In this document: positions 25,231 through 31,619 of the stretch, piece by piece
Numbering within the stretch: position 1 is the stretch's first letter
Layout: each line of letters begins with the position of its first letter
Source: a candidate division WOR-3 bacterium
GTDB taxonomy: Bacteria > SDB-A
Assembly: GCA_016926475.1 (NCBI GenBank)
Contig: JAFGON010000033.1
Coordinates: forward strand, 1-31,619
Length of the DNA: 31,619 bases
Direction of reading: 5' to 3'
Made by a program: the position numbers and the translations under genes
Notes under the pieces: generated by a model
What the model saw: the letters and a program-made list of their open reading frames with translations, nothing else
What the model was told of the DNA's origin: nothing
Database searches by the model: none

Positions 25231-26376
25231 ATGGGTAAAAATCATCTAATTTTAGTCGTAAACACTGGCTCCACGACCACAAAATGCTCGCTATTCAAGC
25301 AAAACGGAGATAATGTTGAAGTTCAAACTTCGGCGGTAATGGAACATTCCGATGATTTGATCCATAAATATCCGAATATTGCGGCACAGGTGGATTTCAG
25401 AGAGGAGCTAATACAAAACTTTGTGAAGGGAGCTCTCCCGGAAAAAGAAAAGGTAAATGGCATAGGTGCCATTGGAGGGATGTTGCCGCCTGTCCCGAGT
25501 GGAGTGATAGAACTGAACGAAACCCTCGCGGATTTCAGCCTGAACAGACCTGTTTATCAGCACGCTTCAAATCTCGCGGCTCCGATCGCTTTCAGGCTTT
25601 CAAAATTTTTGAAAGCCGTTTCCTACGTCGTGGATCCTGTCGGTGTAGATGAGCTCAATCCAATAGCCAGAATTTCAGGTTGTCCGGAATTTCCTCGTTT
25701 TTCTTTTGTCCATGCTTTGAACATTAGAGCGACAGTCAGAAAACTCGCCAAGGAACTCAACAAAGACTTCCATGAGATGAGATGCGTGGTTTGCCATCTC
25801 GGAGGAGGTTTTTCAATAGCCCCTTTTGACAGAGGTAAAATAGTTGACAGCGACAACAGAATGGAAGGAGCCCCCTTCACCCCTGAAAGGGCGGGAGGAG
25901 TTCCTCCTATACCACTCCTCGAAGCTTGTTTTTCCGGCAAGTATAAAAGAGAGGAACTGCATAAAAAACTTTACGGAGCGGGCGGCATTTACTCTTATCT
26001 CGGCACAAAAGACATAAGAGAAGTAGTCAGGAGGATAAACGAGGGAGACAAATACGCGAAGTTTATATACGATGCCATGATTTACCAAATATGCAAAGAG
26101 ATTGGATCAATGGCTTCGGTTCTCGATTTTGACTTTGACGGAATTATAATCACCGGCGGGGTGGCAAAGGAATGTTACCTGACTGGTGAGATAAAGAGAA
26201 AATGCTCAAAATTGGGTATGGTATATGTCTATCCGGGAGAAAACGAAAATGAAGCGATTGCGACAAGCGTTTCCATGGTGTTGACAGGAAAAGAGAAGGC
26301 AATGAAATGGCCACAATGTATCGTAAAGATAGACGACAAAAAGCCTTATGAAATTTTCAAGAGTTTAAAAAGCTGA
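25231..26376 (+). CDS. buk: Butyrate / branched-chain fatty acid kinase
   Basis: The enzyme converts acyl phosphate (butyryl-, isobutyryl- or isovaleryl-phosphate) plus ADP to the free acid and ATP, the energy-yielding last step of fermentation. The 381-residue protein has the ASKHA kinase signatures: phosphate-1 loop NTGSTTTKCSLF near the N-terminus, LGGGFSIAPFDRGKIVDSDN in the middle and ITGGVAKE near the C-terminus. It is slightly longer than typical family members. A purine-rich Shine-Dalgarno (AAAAGGAA) precedes the ATG. Its stop codon abuts the ptb start, and the same strand continues with a transporter and a 2-oxoacid oxidoreductase. That context favours branched-chain acids from amino acids over butyrate from sugars, because no crotonase, acyl-CoA dehydrogenase or thiolase is nearby. 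Confidence 0.93.
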   Translation: MGKNHLILVVNTGSTTTKCSLFKQNGDNVEVQTSAVMEHSDDLIHKYPNIAAQVDFREELIQNFVKGALPEKEKVNGIGAIGGMLPPVPSGVIELNETLADFSLNRPVYQHASNLAAPIAFRLSKFLKAVSYVVDPVGVDELNPIARISGCPEFPRFSFVHALNIRATVRKLAKELNKDFHEMRCVVCHLGGGFSIAPFDRGKIVDSDNRMEGAPFTPERAGGVPPIPLLEACFSGKYKREELHKKLYGAGGIYSYLGTKDIREVVRRINEGDKYAKFIYDAMIYQICKEIGSMASVLDFDFDGIIITGGVAKECYLTGEIKRKCSKLGMVYVYPGENENEAIATSVSMVLTGKEKAMKWPQCIVKIDDKKPYEIFKSLKS

Positions 26377-27333
26377 ATGCCGGAGGATGTTTTGAGAATT
26401 AATAATTTTCGAGAACTCGAAGAGGCGGTGAAAAAGCTTTCGCCTGTTTCGCTTGCGGTAGCCGCGGCTTCGGACGATGAAGTAATTGGCAGTCTCGATT
26501 TGGCTGTAAAAGCAGGTTTTTTAGGGAAATGCTTTCTCGCCGGTGATAAAGGCAAAATCGAAAAAAGCCTTAAAAACGCGGGAAGGAATTTGAAAAAAAC
26601 CGAGATATTGGAAGCTGCTGAAGACAGGGAAGCCGCTTTTTTGGCAGTAAAGGCGGTAAGGGATAATGAAGCTCAAATACTCGTAAAGGGAAGCCTTAAA
26701 TCAGAATTGTATTTGAAAGCGATACTCGACAGAGAAAGCGGGATTAAATCTTCCTCTGTTCTCTCTAACCTCAGTGTTTTCGAGATGAAGAGTTATCCCA
26801 AATTCTTCGCAATAAGCGACAACGCAATAATAATATACCCAACTCTCGAAGAGAAAATTTCAATAATTGAAAATACGAGAAAAATGTGGAGAGCTTTTGG
26901 AATTGAAATGGTCAAAGTGGCCGCTATTGCAGCTGTCGAAACGGTAAGCTCTAAAATGCAGGCGACTCTCGACGCCGCGGCTCTTTCGATCATGTCTTCA
27001 AGGGGACAATTGAAAAACTTCATAATTGAAGGGCCGGTAGGATACGACGCCGCTATAAGCAGAGAGTGCGCACTTCATAAAGGATTAAAAAATTCCGTTG
27101 TCTGCGGAGACCTCGATTTCATTCTCGCGCCGAATTTAGAGACAGCGAATTCCCTGGGTAAAAGTTATAAATTTCACGGTGGAGCGACCTGGGGAGGGTT
27201 GGTGTTCGGAGCAAAAGCCCCCTGCGTTCTAAATTCACGGTCTGACGACGAAAGAAACCGCTATAATTCTCTTTTGATCGCGCGTGCGATAGTTCACGGT
27301 GAACCCCTTACCATAAGCGAGGAAAAAAAATGA
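26377..27333 (+). CDS. ptb: Phosphate butyryltransferase (phosphotransacylase family)
   Basis: The enzyme swaps CoA for phosphate on butyryl- or branched acyl-CoA, giving the acyl phosphate used by the kinase encoded just before it. The 318-residue protein has the phosphate acetyl/butyryltransferase fold. The C-terminal half has ALSIMSSRGQL, EGPVGYDAAIS and CGDLDFILAPNLETAN, followed by a glycine-rich HGGATWGGLVFGAKAP segment. Its ATG directly follows the buk TGA. An alternative in-frame TTG at 26392 has a CGGAGG Shine-Dalgarno 5 bp upstream (26381-26386), so translation may really begin there, giving a protein five residues shorter. The stop codon overlaps the transporter ATG (ATGA), suggesting coupled translation. 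Confidence 0.92.
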   Translation: MPEDVLRINNFRELEEAVKKLSPVSLAVAAASDDEVIGSLDLAVKAGFLGKCFLAGDKGKIEKSLKNAGRNLKKTEILEAAEDREAAFLAVKAVRDNEAQILVKGSLKSELYLKAILDRESGIKSSSVLSNLSVFEMKSYPKFFAISDNAIIIYPTLEEKISIIENTRKMWRAFGIEMVKVAAIAAVETVSSKMQATLDAAALSIMSSRGQLKNFIIEGPVGYDAAISRECALHKGLKNSVVCGDLDFILAPNLETANSLGKSYKFHGGATWGGLVFGAKAPCVLNSRSDDERNRYNSLLIARAIVHGEPLTISEEKK

Positions 27334-28757
27334 GTATTTACGCTTTGATTATACTCGCGTATTTTGTTTTGGTAGTCATTTTGGGATTTTTGACAAAAAA
27401 AACAGCGAGCAAGTCTGTCGCGGAATTTCTTGTAGCAGGAAGAAACCTGGGAATAATTGTCTGCGCTGTCGTCGTATCCGCTGAATGGCTCGGCGGAATG
27501 AGCACAATAGGCGTCAGCGAAAAGGCGTTCAAGACAGGTTCGCTTCAGCCAATTTTCTACAACATCTCCACAGCTGTAGGCATGATAATAATCGGCTTCA
27601 CCGTAGCTGCGCACTACAGGAGAAAGAGCGTTCACACCGTCAGTGAGATGATAGAATCGATTTTTGGTTCCAGCGCGAAAACCATTTCCGCCCTGGCTTT
27701 TCTTATCGCCTACATAATTCTCACGTATGTCCAGCTTCAGACCTGCTCGAGCGTCATAGCTCCGCTTTTTAACATCAATTGGATATGGGCTGTTCTGATA
27801 TCTTCGGTTATTATAACCATATACACGTATTTCGGGGGAATGCACGCCCTCGCAATAACAGGAATAGTCTACCTTGTGACTATGTACGTGGGTTTAGGCG
27901 CGGCTTTTATCATAGGGCTTTTCAAGGTCGGGGGTTTTGGTCCTCTTCGCGATGTATTGATCGCCAAGGGCGCGCCTGTTAATATGTACAATCCCTTTAG
28001 TGCTGGAGTCAGCGACGCTTTTGCTCTTCTTTTAGGCGGTGTCCTAGGAGGAATGGCGGCCCAGGCGAGTATACAGCCAATATTTTCTGCGAGAAACGTG
28101 AAAACCGCAAAATGGTCGTCTGTTTTGGCTGGGCTGATTGTAGCTCCTTTTGGATTGATGGCGGCCTTTCTGGCTCTGTACGCGAAGACAGGTCTGTTTT
28201 TCGACACGACAAACGTAAAAGCGAACGAGATTCTGCCGACTTTGCTTCAGACACCTTCGTTCATTCACCCTGTTCTCGGAGGTATAGCACTCGCGGGAGT
28301 TCTCGCCGCTATTTTGTCAACAGTAGGTCCGGTCAATTTCGCCGTTGTGACTATTGCCGCCAAAGATATTTATCACGGAATCATCAACAAAAACGCTGAA
28401 GACAAAAAAGTTGTCTCGACCGCTAAGAAGCTTGTCATACTCGTAAACATCATCACTGTCCCTTTGGCGATTCTATTGAGGGGTGGAATTCTCGACACCG
28501 CCTATGTTTCCTACGCCATTCGGGCAATAGGGGCGATTGTAATACTCATGGGAATATATGCCAAAGGATGGATAACTCCTCTCGGCGTCAAACTTTCTTT
28601 TATATTGGGCACCATCGTCGTCTTTTTGACGATTGTTGCCAAACAGCTTGGAATTTTCACTGTTGACAAGACCTACAGCGCTGTAGTGACTACAATAGTT
28701 ATAATTGCTGTATCCACTATTCTCGACAAGCTATTTTCAAAAAAAACTGCAAAATGA
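27330..28757 (+). CDS. Sodium:solute symporter family transporter
   Basis: This is a 475-residue inner-membrane protein with about 13 hydrophobic segments and positively charged loops (HYRRKSVHT, NKNAEDKK). Family features of the SSS group (TC 2.A.21) include the early VAGRNLGIIVCAVVVSAEWLGG stretch (key residues AGR and the E-W-L-G-G turn) and the later LAGVLAAILSTVGPVNF region that lines the sodium site. It uses the sodium gradient to bring in an organic solute. The gene overlaps ptb by 4 bp and is followed 7 bp later by the oxidoreductase, so it belongs to the fermentation operon. It probably imports the amino acid or organic acid used there. The substrate cannot be read from the sequence. 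Confidence 0.9.
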   Translation: MSIYALIILAYFVLVVILGFLTKKTASKSVAEFLVAGRNLGIIVCAVVVSAEWLGGMSTIGVSEKAFKTGSLQPIFYNISTAVGMIIIGFTVAAHYRRKSVHTVSEMIESIFGSSAKTISALAFLIAYIILTYVQLQTCSSVIAPLFNINWIWAVLISSVIITIYTYFGGMHALAITGIVYLVTMYVGLGAAFIIGLFKVGGFGPLRDVLIAKGAPVNMYNPFSAGVSDAFALLLGGVLGGMAAQASIQPIFSARNVKTAKWSSVLAGLIVAPFGLMAAFLALYAKTGLFFDTTNVKANEILPTLLQTPSFIHPVLGGIALAGVLAAILSTVGPVNFAVVTIAAKDIYHGIINKNAEDKKVVSTAKKLVILVNIITVPLAILLRGGILDTAYVSYAIRAIGAIVILMGIYAKGWITPLGVKLSFILGTIVVFLTIVAKQLGIFTVDKTYSAVVTTIVIIAVSTILDKLFSKKTAK

Positions 28758-28764
28758 GGTTATG

Positions 28765-29874
28765 ATGAAAACGATGTCCAAGCGCTTTATTGACGGATCG
28801 AGGATAATCGTAGAGTCTGCTGTGAGAACAGGAGCAGACATTTTCATTGGTTATCCCATAACTCCAGCTAATCTCATTTACCTTTATGCGAGCAGACGTT
28901 TTAAGAATGTAATTCCGGCACCGGACGAGATAACGACACTGCAGTGGATGGCGGGTTTTTCGGCGACCGGGAAAATACCCGTAACAGCGACTTCTTTTCC
29001 GGGATTCGCACTGATGGTCGAATCAATCGGCATGGCTTTCATGATGGAGCTTCCCATGCTGATAATTCTCGTTCAGAGATTAGGTCCTTCGACCGGTACG
29101 GCTACCGGAAGCGCGCAGGGAGACGTCATGCTCGTCAACGGGGTCAATTCAGGGGGATACCATCTACCGACATTTTGCGTTTCAAATTTTGAAGACTGTT
29201 GGAAACTCCCTTCTGCCGCAGTCAAAACCGCGGTAAAACTGAGGACTCCCGTTATACTGCTCACTTCAAAAGAGATGGTAATGACGTTACAGGATTTTGA
29301 CACCGATTCTCTCGAAGAAATAAAACCTGTGGAAAGGGAATTCTACGAAGGGCAGGAGGAATTTATGCCCTACCACCCTAAAGAAAATAAAGTTCCCCAT
29401 TTTTTGCATGTCGGAAACCCCAGGCACCAGGTCAGAATGACAGCATCAACCCATGACAGAAAAGCGACGCTTCAGCATTCGACACAGGAAGCTATTTCAA
29501 ACACTAAAAGGTTAAGAGAAAAGATGACAGAGAATTTAAAGGATTATACCTATTATGACTATGAAGAAGACGGAAATGAAAACCTGGTATTTTCGTTTGG
29601 CACCACTTCCTTGGCTTCGAGGGATGCGGTGAAAATACTGCGTTCAAATGGGAAAAAAGTTTCACTTCTCGTCGCCAAAACTCTGTTTCCAATTCCGGAT
29701 GACTACTTAAGGATAATCACCAAACATAAAAAAACAGTCATTGCCGAAGAAAATTTGACTGGACAATACAGGGAATTGCTTTTCGGCAGGATGGGTAAAA
29801 ATGAAGTAAGAGGGGTCAACGCAATCGGCAGGATGATAAGACCTGAAGAAATCGTCGAAGAGGTGAAAAGATGA
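28765..29874 (+). CDS. 2-oxoacid:ferredoxin oxidoreductase, alpha subunit
   Basis: With the next gene product it oxidatively decarboxylates a 2-oxoacid to acyl-CoA and reduces ferredoxin. The 369-residue protein starts with the pyrimidine-binding domain, including GYPITPANLIY, the APDEI glutamate region and SFPGFALMVES. The LGPSTGTATGSAQGDVML block follows, then a C-terminal transketolase-like domain (NLVFSFGTTSLASRDAV). There are two candidate ATGs, at 28762 and 28765. GAGG (28756-28759) is better spaced for 28765, so that start is used; an upstream frame opening at 28705 would overlap the transporter and is unlikely. The last 4 bp overlap the beta-subunit start. Given buk and ptb, a branched-chain 2-oxoacid is the likely substrate, but 2-oxoglutarate-type specificity cannot be excluded. 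Confidence 0.88.
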   Translation: MKTMSKRFIDGSRIIVESAVRTGADIFIGYPITPANLIYLYASRRFKNVIPAPDEITTLQWMAGFSATGKIPVTATSFPGFALMVESIGMAFMMELPMLIILVQRLGPSTGTATGSAQGDVMLVNGVNSGGYHLPTFCVSNFEDCWKLPSAAVKTAVKLRTPVILLTSKEMVMTLQDFDTDSLEEIKPVEREFYEGQEEFMPYHPKENKVPHFLHVGNPRHQVRMTASTHDRKATLQHSTQEAISNTKRLREKMTENLKDYTYYDYEEDGNENLVFSFGTTSLASRDAVKILRSNGKKVSLLVAKTLFPIPDDYLRIITKHKKTVIAEENLTGQYRELLFGRMGKNEVRGVNAIGRMIRPEEIVEEVKR

Positions 29875-31151
29875 ACAGGGAATTTTTATCTGTTGACAAC
29901 ATGCCTTTTTGCGGTGGTTGCGGCCACAGGACTGTCGCACAGAGTTTGGAAAAGGCTCTGGGGAGAATGAAAGATTTGAACCCCCTCGATGTCGTCGTTG
30001 TAACTGACATAGGATGTATAGGAATAATTGACAAACAGTTTAAAACTCACACCGTACATGGTCTTCACGGCAGATCGACAGCTCTCGCCGCAGGCATATC
30101 TATGGGCCTCTCAGAAGAAAACAAAAAGGTAATTACCCTCATAGGCGATGGAGGAGCGACGATTGGGTTACAGCACGTAATTGAAGCTGCTCAGAGAAAC
30201 ATAGATATGACTGTCATCGTCCACAACAACATGCTCTATGGAATGACCGGAGGGCAGCCTTCCGGTCTGACACCCTGTGGTTTTAAGACACCCATAATGC
30301 CCGAGGGTAAACCAATGAGAGGACATGACCTTTGTAAGCTCGTTCACGCTGCCGGAGCCCCTTACGCCAGAAGACTTATAGCGATAGGTGATTTTTCAGA
30401 CGTCATCGAAGAAGCGTTGAAGATAAAAGGTTTCTCTTTTATCGAGGCAATGGAAATTTGCCCAAGCTACGGTCTCAAATACAACCCGACTAGAAAGCTT
30501 CATGAGATAGCAGAAGAAGCAGGTCTGGAAATCAAACTCTGGGAAAACAAAATTGGTCAAAGGGATGACAATAGCTACAGGCATGTAACTATTAATTCAC
30601 TTTTCGACGAGATCCAGCCCCTGGAGGTAAACTTTAAATCTGATTTCAGGGGGAGGTATTCTCTTTTATTGTCGGGATCTGCAGGTGAAGGCGTTCAATC
30701 AGCTGCTGAATTGTTGTCAAAGGCTGTAATATCATGTGGTCTCTCGGCCACAAAAAAAGGCACATATCCTGTTACGGTTGGTGTTGGTTTTTCGACTTCT
30801 GAAGTTATTATTTCTTCCGACCCAATCCTTTTCACAGGCATTTCGAGCCCAGACGCTGTTATTGTAGTTTCAAAAGACGGTTTAAACAAAGTAAAAAGCT
30901 CTGTTTCAGAAATGAGGCAAGGTTTTTTGTACATAGATTCTGATCTGAACGCCCCGGAGACGAAAGCAAAGATTTTGTCGAGTGATTTCAGAAAACCTTT
31001 CGGGGCTAAAAGCGCCGCACTTTTGGCTCTTCTTTTATTTCTTTCCAGAGAAAAACTCATACCCGTTGAGGCTCTTTCTGAACAGGTTAAAGCTTCGGGT
31101 ATCGGTAAAAAAATTGACATTGAAAAATTGTTGTCATGTTTGAAGGATTGA
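29871..31151 (+). CDS. 2-oxoacid:ferredoxin oxidoreductase, fused beta-gamma subunit
   Basis: The 426-residue protein joins two usual subunits. Residues about 1-235 are the thiamine diphosphate-binding beta part. They hold CGGCGH (Cys14 and Cys17), TDIGCIG, the TPP/magnesium motif from GDGGA to HNNMLYG, and MEICPSYG. The four cysteines match the [4Fe-4S] ligand pattern of beta subunits. Residues about 260-420 are the gamma part (GSAGEGVQSAAELLSKAV ... VVVSKDGL), which binds CoA and shapes the active site in this family. No separate ferredoxin-like delta subunit lies in the window, so electrons must pass directly from the beta cluster to ferredoxin, as in two-subunit forms. The gene begins inside the alpha stop codon (ATGA). 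Confidence 0.9.
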   Translation: MNREFLSVDNMPFCGGCGHRTVAQSLEKALGRMKDLNPLDVVVVTDIGCIGIIDKQFKTHTVHGLHGRSTALAAGISMGLSEENKKVITLIGDGGATIGLQHVIEAAQRNIDMTVIVHNNMLYGMTGGQPSGLTPCGFKTPIMPEGKPMRGHDLCKLVHAAGAPYARRLIAIGDFSDVIEEALKIKGFSFIEAMEICPSYGLKYNPTRKLHEIAEEAGLEIKLWENKIGQRDDNSYRHVTINSLFDEIQPLEVNFKSDFRGRYSLLLSGSAGEGVQSAAELLSKAVISCGLSATKKGTYPVTVGVGFSTSEVIISSDPILFTGISSPDAVIVVSKDGLNKVKSSVSEMRQGFLYIDSDLNAPETKAKILSSDFRKPFGAKSAALLALLLFLSREKLIPVEALSEQVKASGIGKKIDIEKLLSCLKD

Positions 31152-31154
31152 GGG

Positions 31155-31166
31155 TGTAAGATTACA
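31155..31166. repeat. Short dyad before the last secreted gene
   Basis: TGTAAGATTACA is an inverted repeat (TGTAA and TTACA, 2-nt centre) 28 bp before the ATG at 31195. It shares half-site letters with the TGTAAC dyads at 5161 and 10229 but has different spacing and no sigma54 box beside it. The meaning is unclear. Confidence 0.25.
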
Positions 31167-31194
31167 TGTAGGAAAAAAATAAAAGGAGGTATGT

Positions 31195-31619
31195 ATGAGG
31201 ATTTTTAAAATGTCTTTGATTCTTTCTTTTGCCGCTACAGCTATGGCGGCTCAGATCTCGATTGGTTTTTCCGAGATTCCAATGAACGTTGGACTTTCAT
31301 GGGCGACATGCGGTAATGATTCGGTTTCAGTTAATGTCGGAACGCTCGGAGGTCCCCAGACATGGAATTTTACTTCGCTGGCTACCTCAGACATGGAGTA
31401 TCACAGGTTGATAACTCCTTCTTCCGCGCCATCTTTTTCTTTATTTCCCACGGCTACAAAAGTTGAACTCGTACAGGATGAGTTGTATAGCTCTGACTCA
31501 AATTTAATCTATTTCGAAATCATTCCGGCTAGTTTTAGAACTCTTGCGTGGGAATACATAGACCCTTCGGAACATATAATTATGGAAGTAGACCAGATGC
31601 AGTTTCCGCTTCCGCTGAA
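31195..31619 (+). CDS. Secreted protein, N-terminal part (runs off the window)
   Basis: The ATG at 31195 follows a very strong AAAAGGAGG Shine-Dalgarno, and the frame is open to the window end (141 codons). The first 19 residues (MRIFKMSLILSFAATAMAA) are a clear signal peptide. The mature part is Ser/Thr-rich and beta-like (GGPQTWNFTSL, FSLFPTATKVELVQDELY), as in surface proteins of FCB bacteria. A C-terminal sorting domain like those of the other three secreted proteins is expected but lies outside the window. It is 43 bp from the oxidoreductase gene, so it may be partly co-transcribed with it, but no promoter is obvious. The function is unknown. Confidence 0.75.
   Translation, partial: MRIFKMSLILSFAATAMAAQISIGFSEIPMNVGLSWATCGNDSVSVNVGTLGGPQTWNFTSLATSDMEYHRLITPSSAPSFSLFPTATKVELVQDELYSSDSNLIYFEIIPASFRTLAWEYIDPSEHIIMEVDQMQFPLPL

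Noticed and set aside
27294-27845. 183-codon minus-strand open frame
   Set aside because: It lies opposite the sodium:solute symporter gene and shows no recognisable domain; it is a shadow of the coding strand, like the other long opposite frames at 15329-15982 and 24164-24880.
28705-28764. Upstream start for the oxidoreductase alpha subunit
   Set aside because: It would overlap the transporter gene by over 50 bp and adds residues that are not part of the domain; GAGG supports the ATG at 28765.

Overview
The window is AT-rich bacterial DNA with dense genes. Three secreted proteins end in a FlgD-like / type IX secretion (T9SS) type A-like sorting domain. This domain is typical of the FCB group (Bacteroidota and related candidate phyla such as WOR-3, TA06 or Cloacimonadota). 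Branched-acid or butyrate kinase, phosphotransacylase and a 2-oxoacid:ferredoxin oxidoreductase point to an anaerobe that ferments amino or keto acids. The phylum is inference; no rRNA or other phylogenetic marker fixes it.

Layout. 1-226: tail of an upstream gene and a possibly structured leader. 227-3470: a three-gene signalling cluster of a PAS/ATPase protein lacking the phospho-acceptor histidine, an NtrC-type sigma54 activator, and a PAS/H-box protein lacking the ATPase and followed by an in-frame relic. 3597-10308: two secreted proteins on the minus strand, a seven-repeat propeller and a 768-residue Asp-box protein, flanking a plus-strand AAA/TPR gene. 10309-14751: a degenerate cyclase-AAA-TPR giant and a small Cys-rich protein, both minus. 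14864-15979: a third secreted protein. 16215-18290: EF-G. 18547-23429: a cyclase-AAA-TPR protein laid out like soluble adenylyl cyclase, then an alpha/beta hydrolase. 23516-25123: a DEAD-box helicase. 25231-31151: a tight operon of buk, ptb, a sodium:solute symporter and a two-gene 2-oxoacid:ferredoxin oxidoreductase. 31195-end: start of another secreted protein.

The most interesting signal is regulatory. Each of the two minus-strand secreted genes has a good sigma54 (-24/-12) promoter just upstream of its Shine-Dalgarno. Each also has an 18-bp TGTAAC-N6-GTTACA-like dyad at almost the same distance upstream (about -85 to -102). A sigma54 enhancer-binding protein lies a few kb away. The simplest model is that the 227-3470 cluster switches on these exported proteins, but the link is inferred. 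The second theme is three related AAA-TPR proteins that show graded loss of cyclase and ATPase residues. I see no tRNA, rRNA, CRISPR array, insertion sequence or phage gene.
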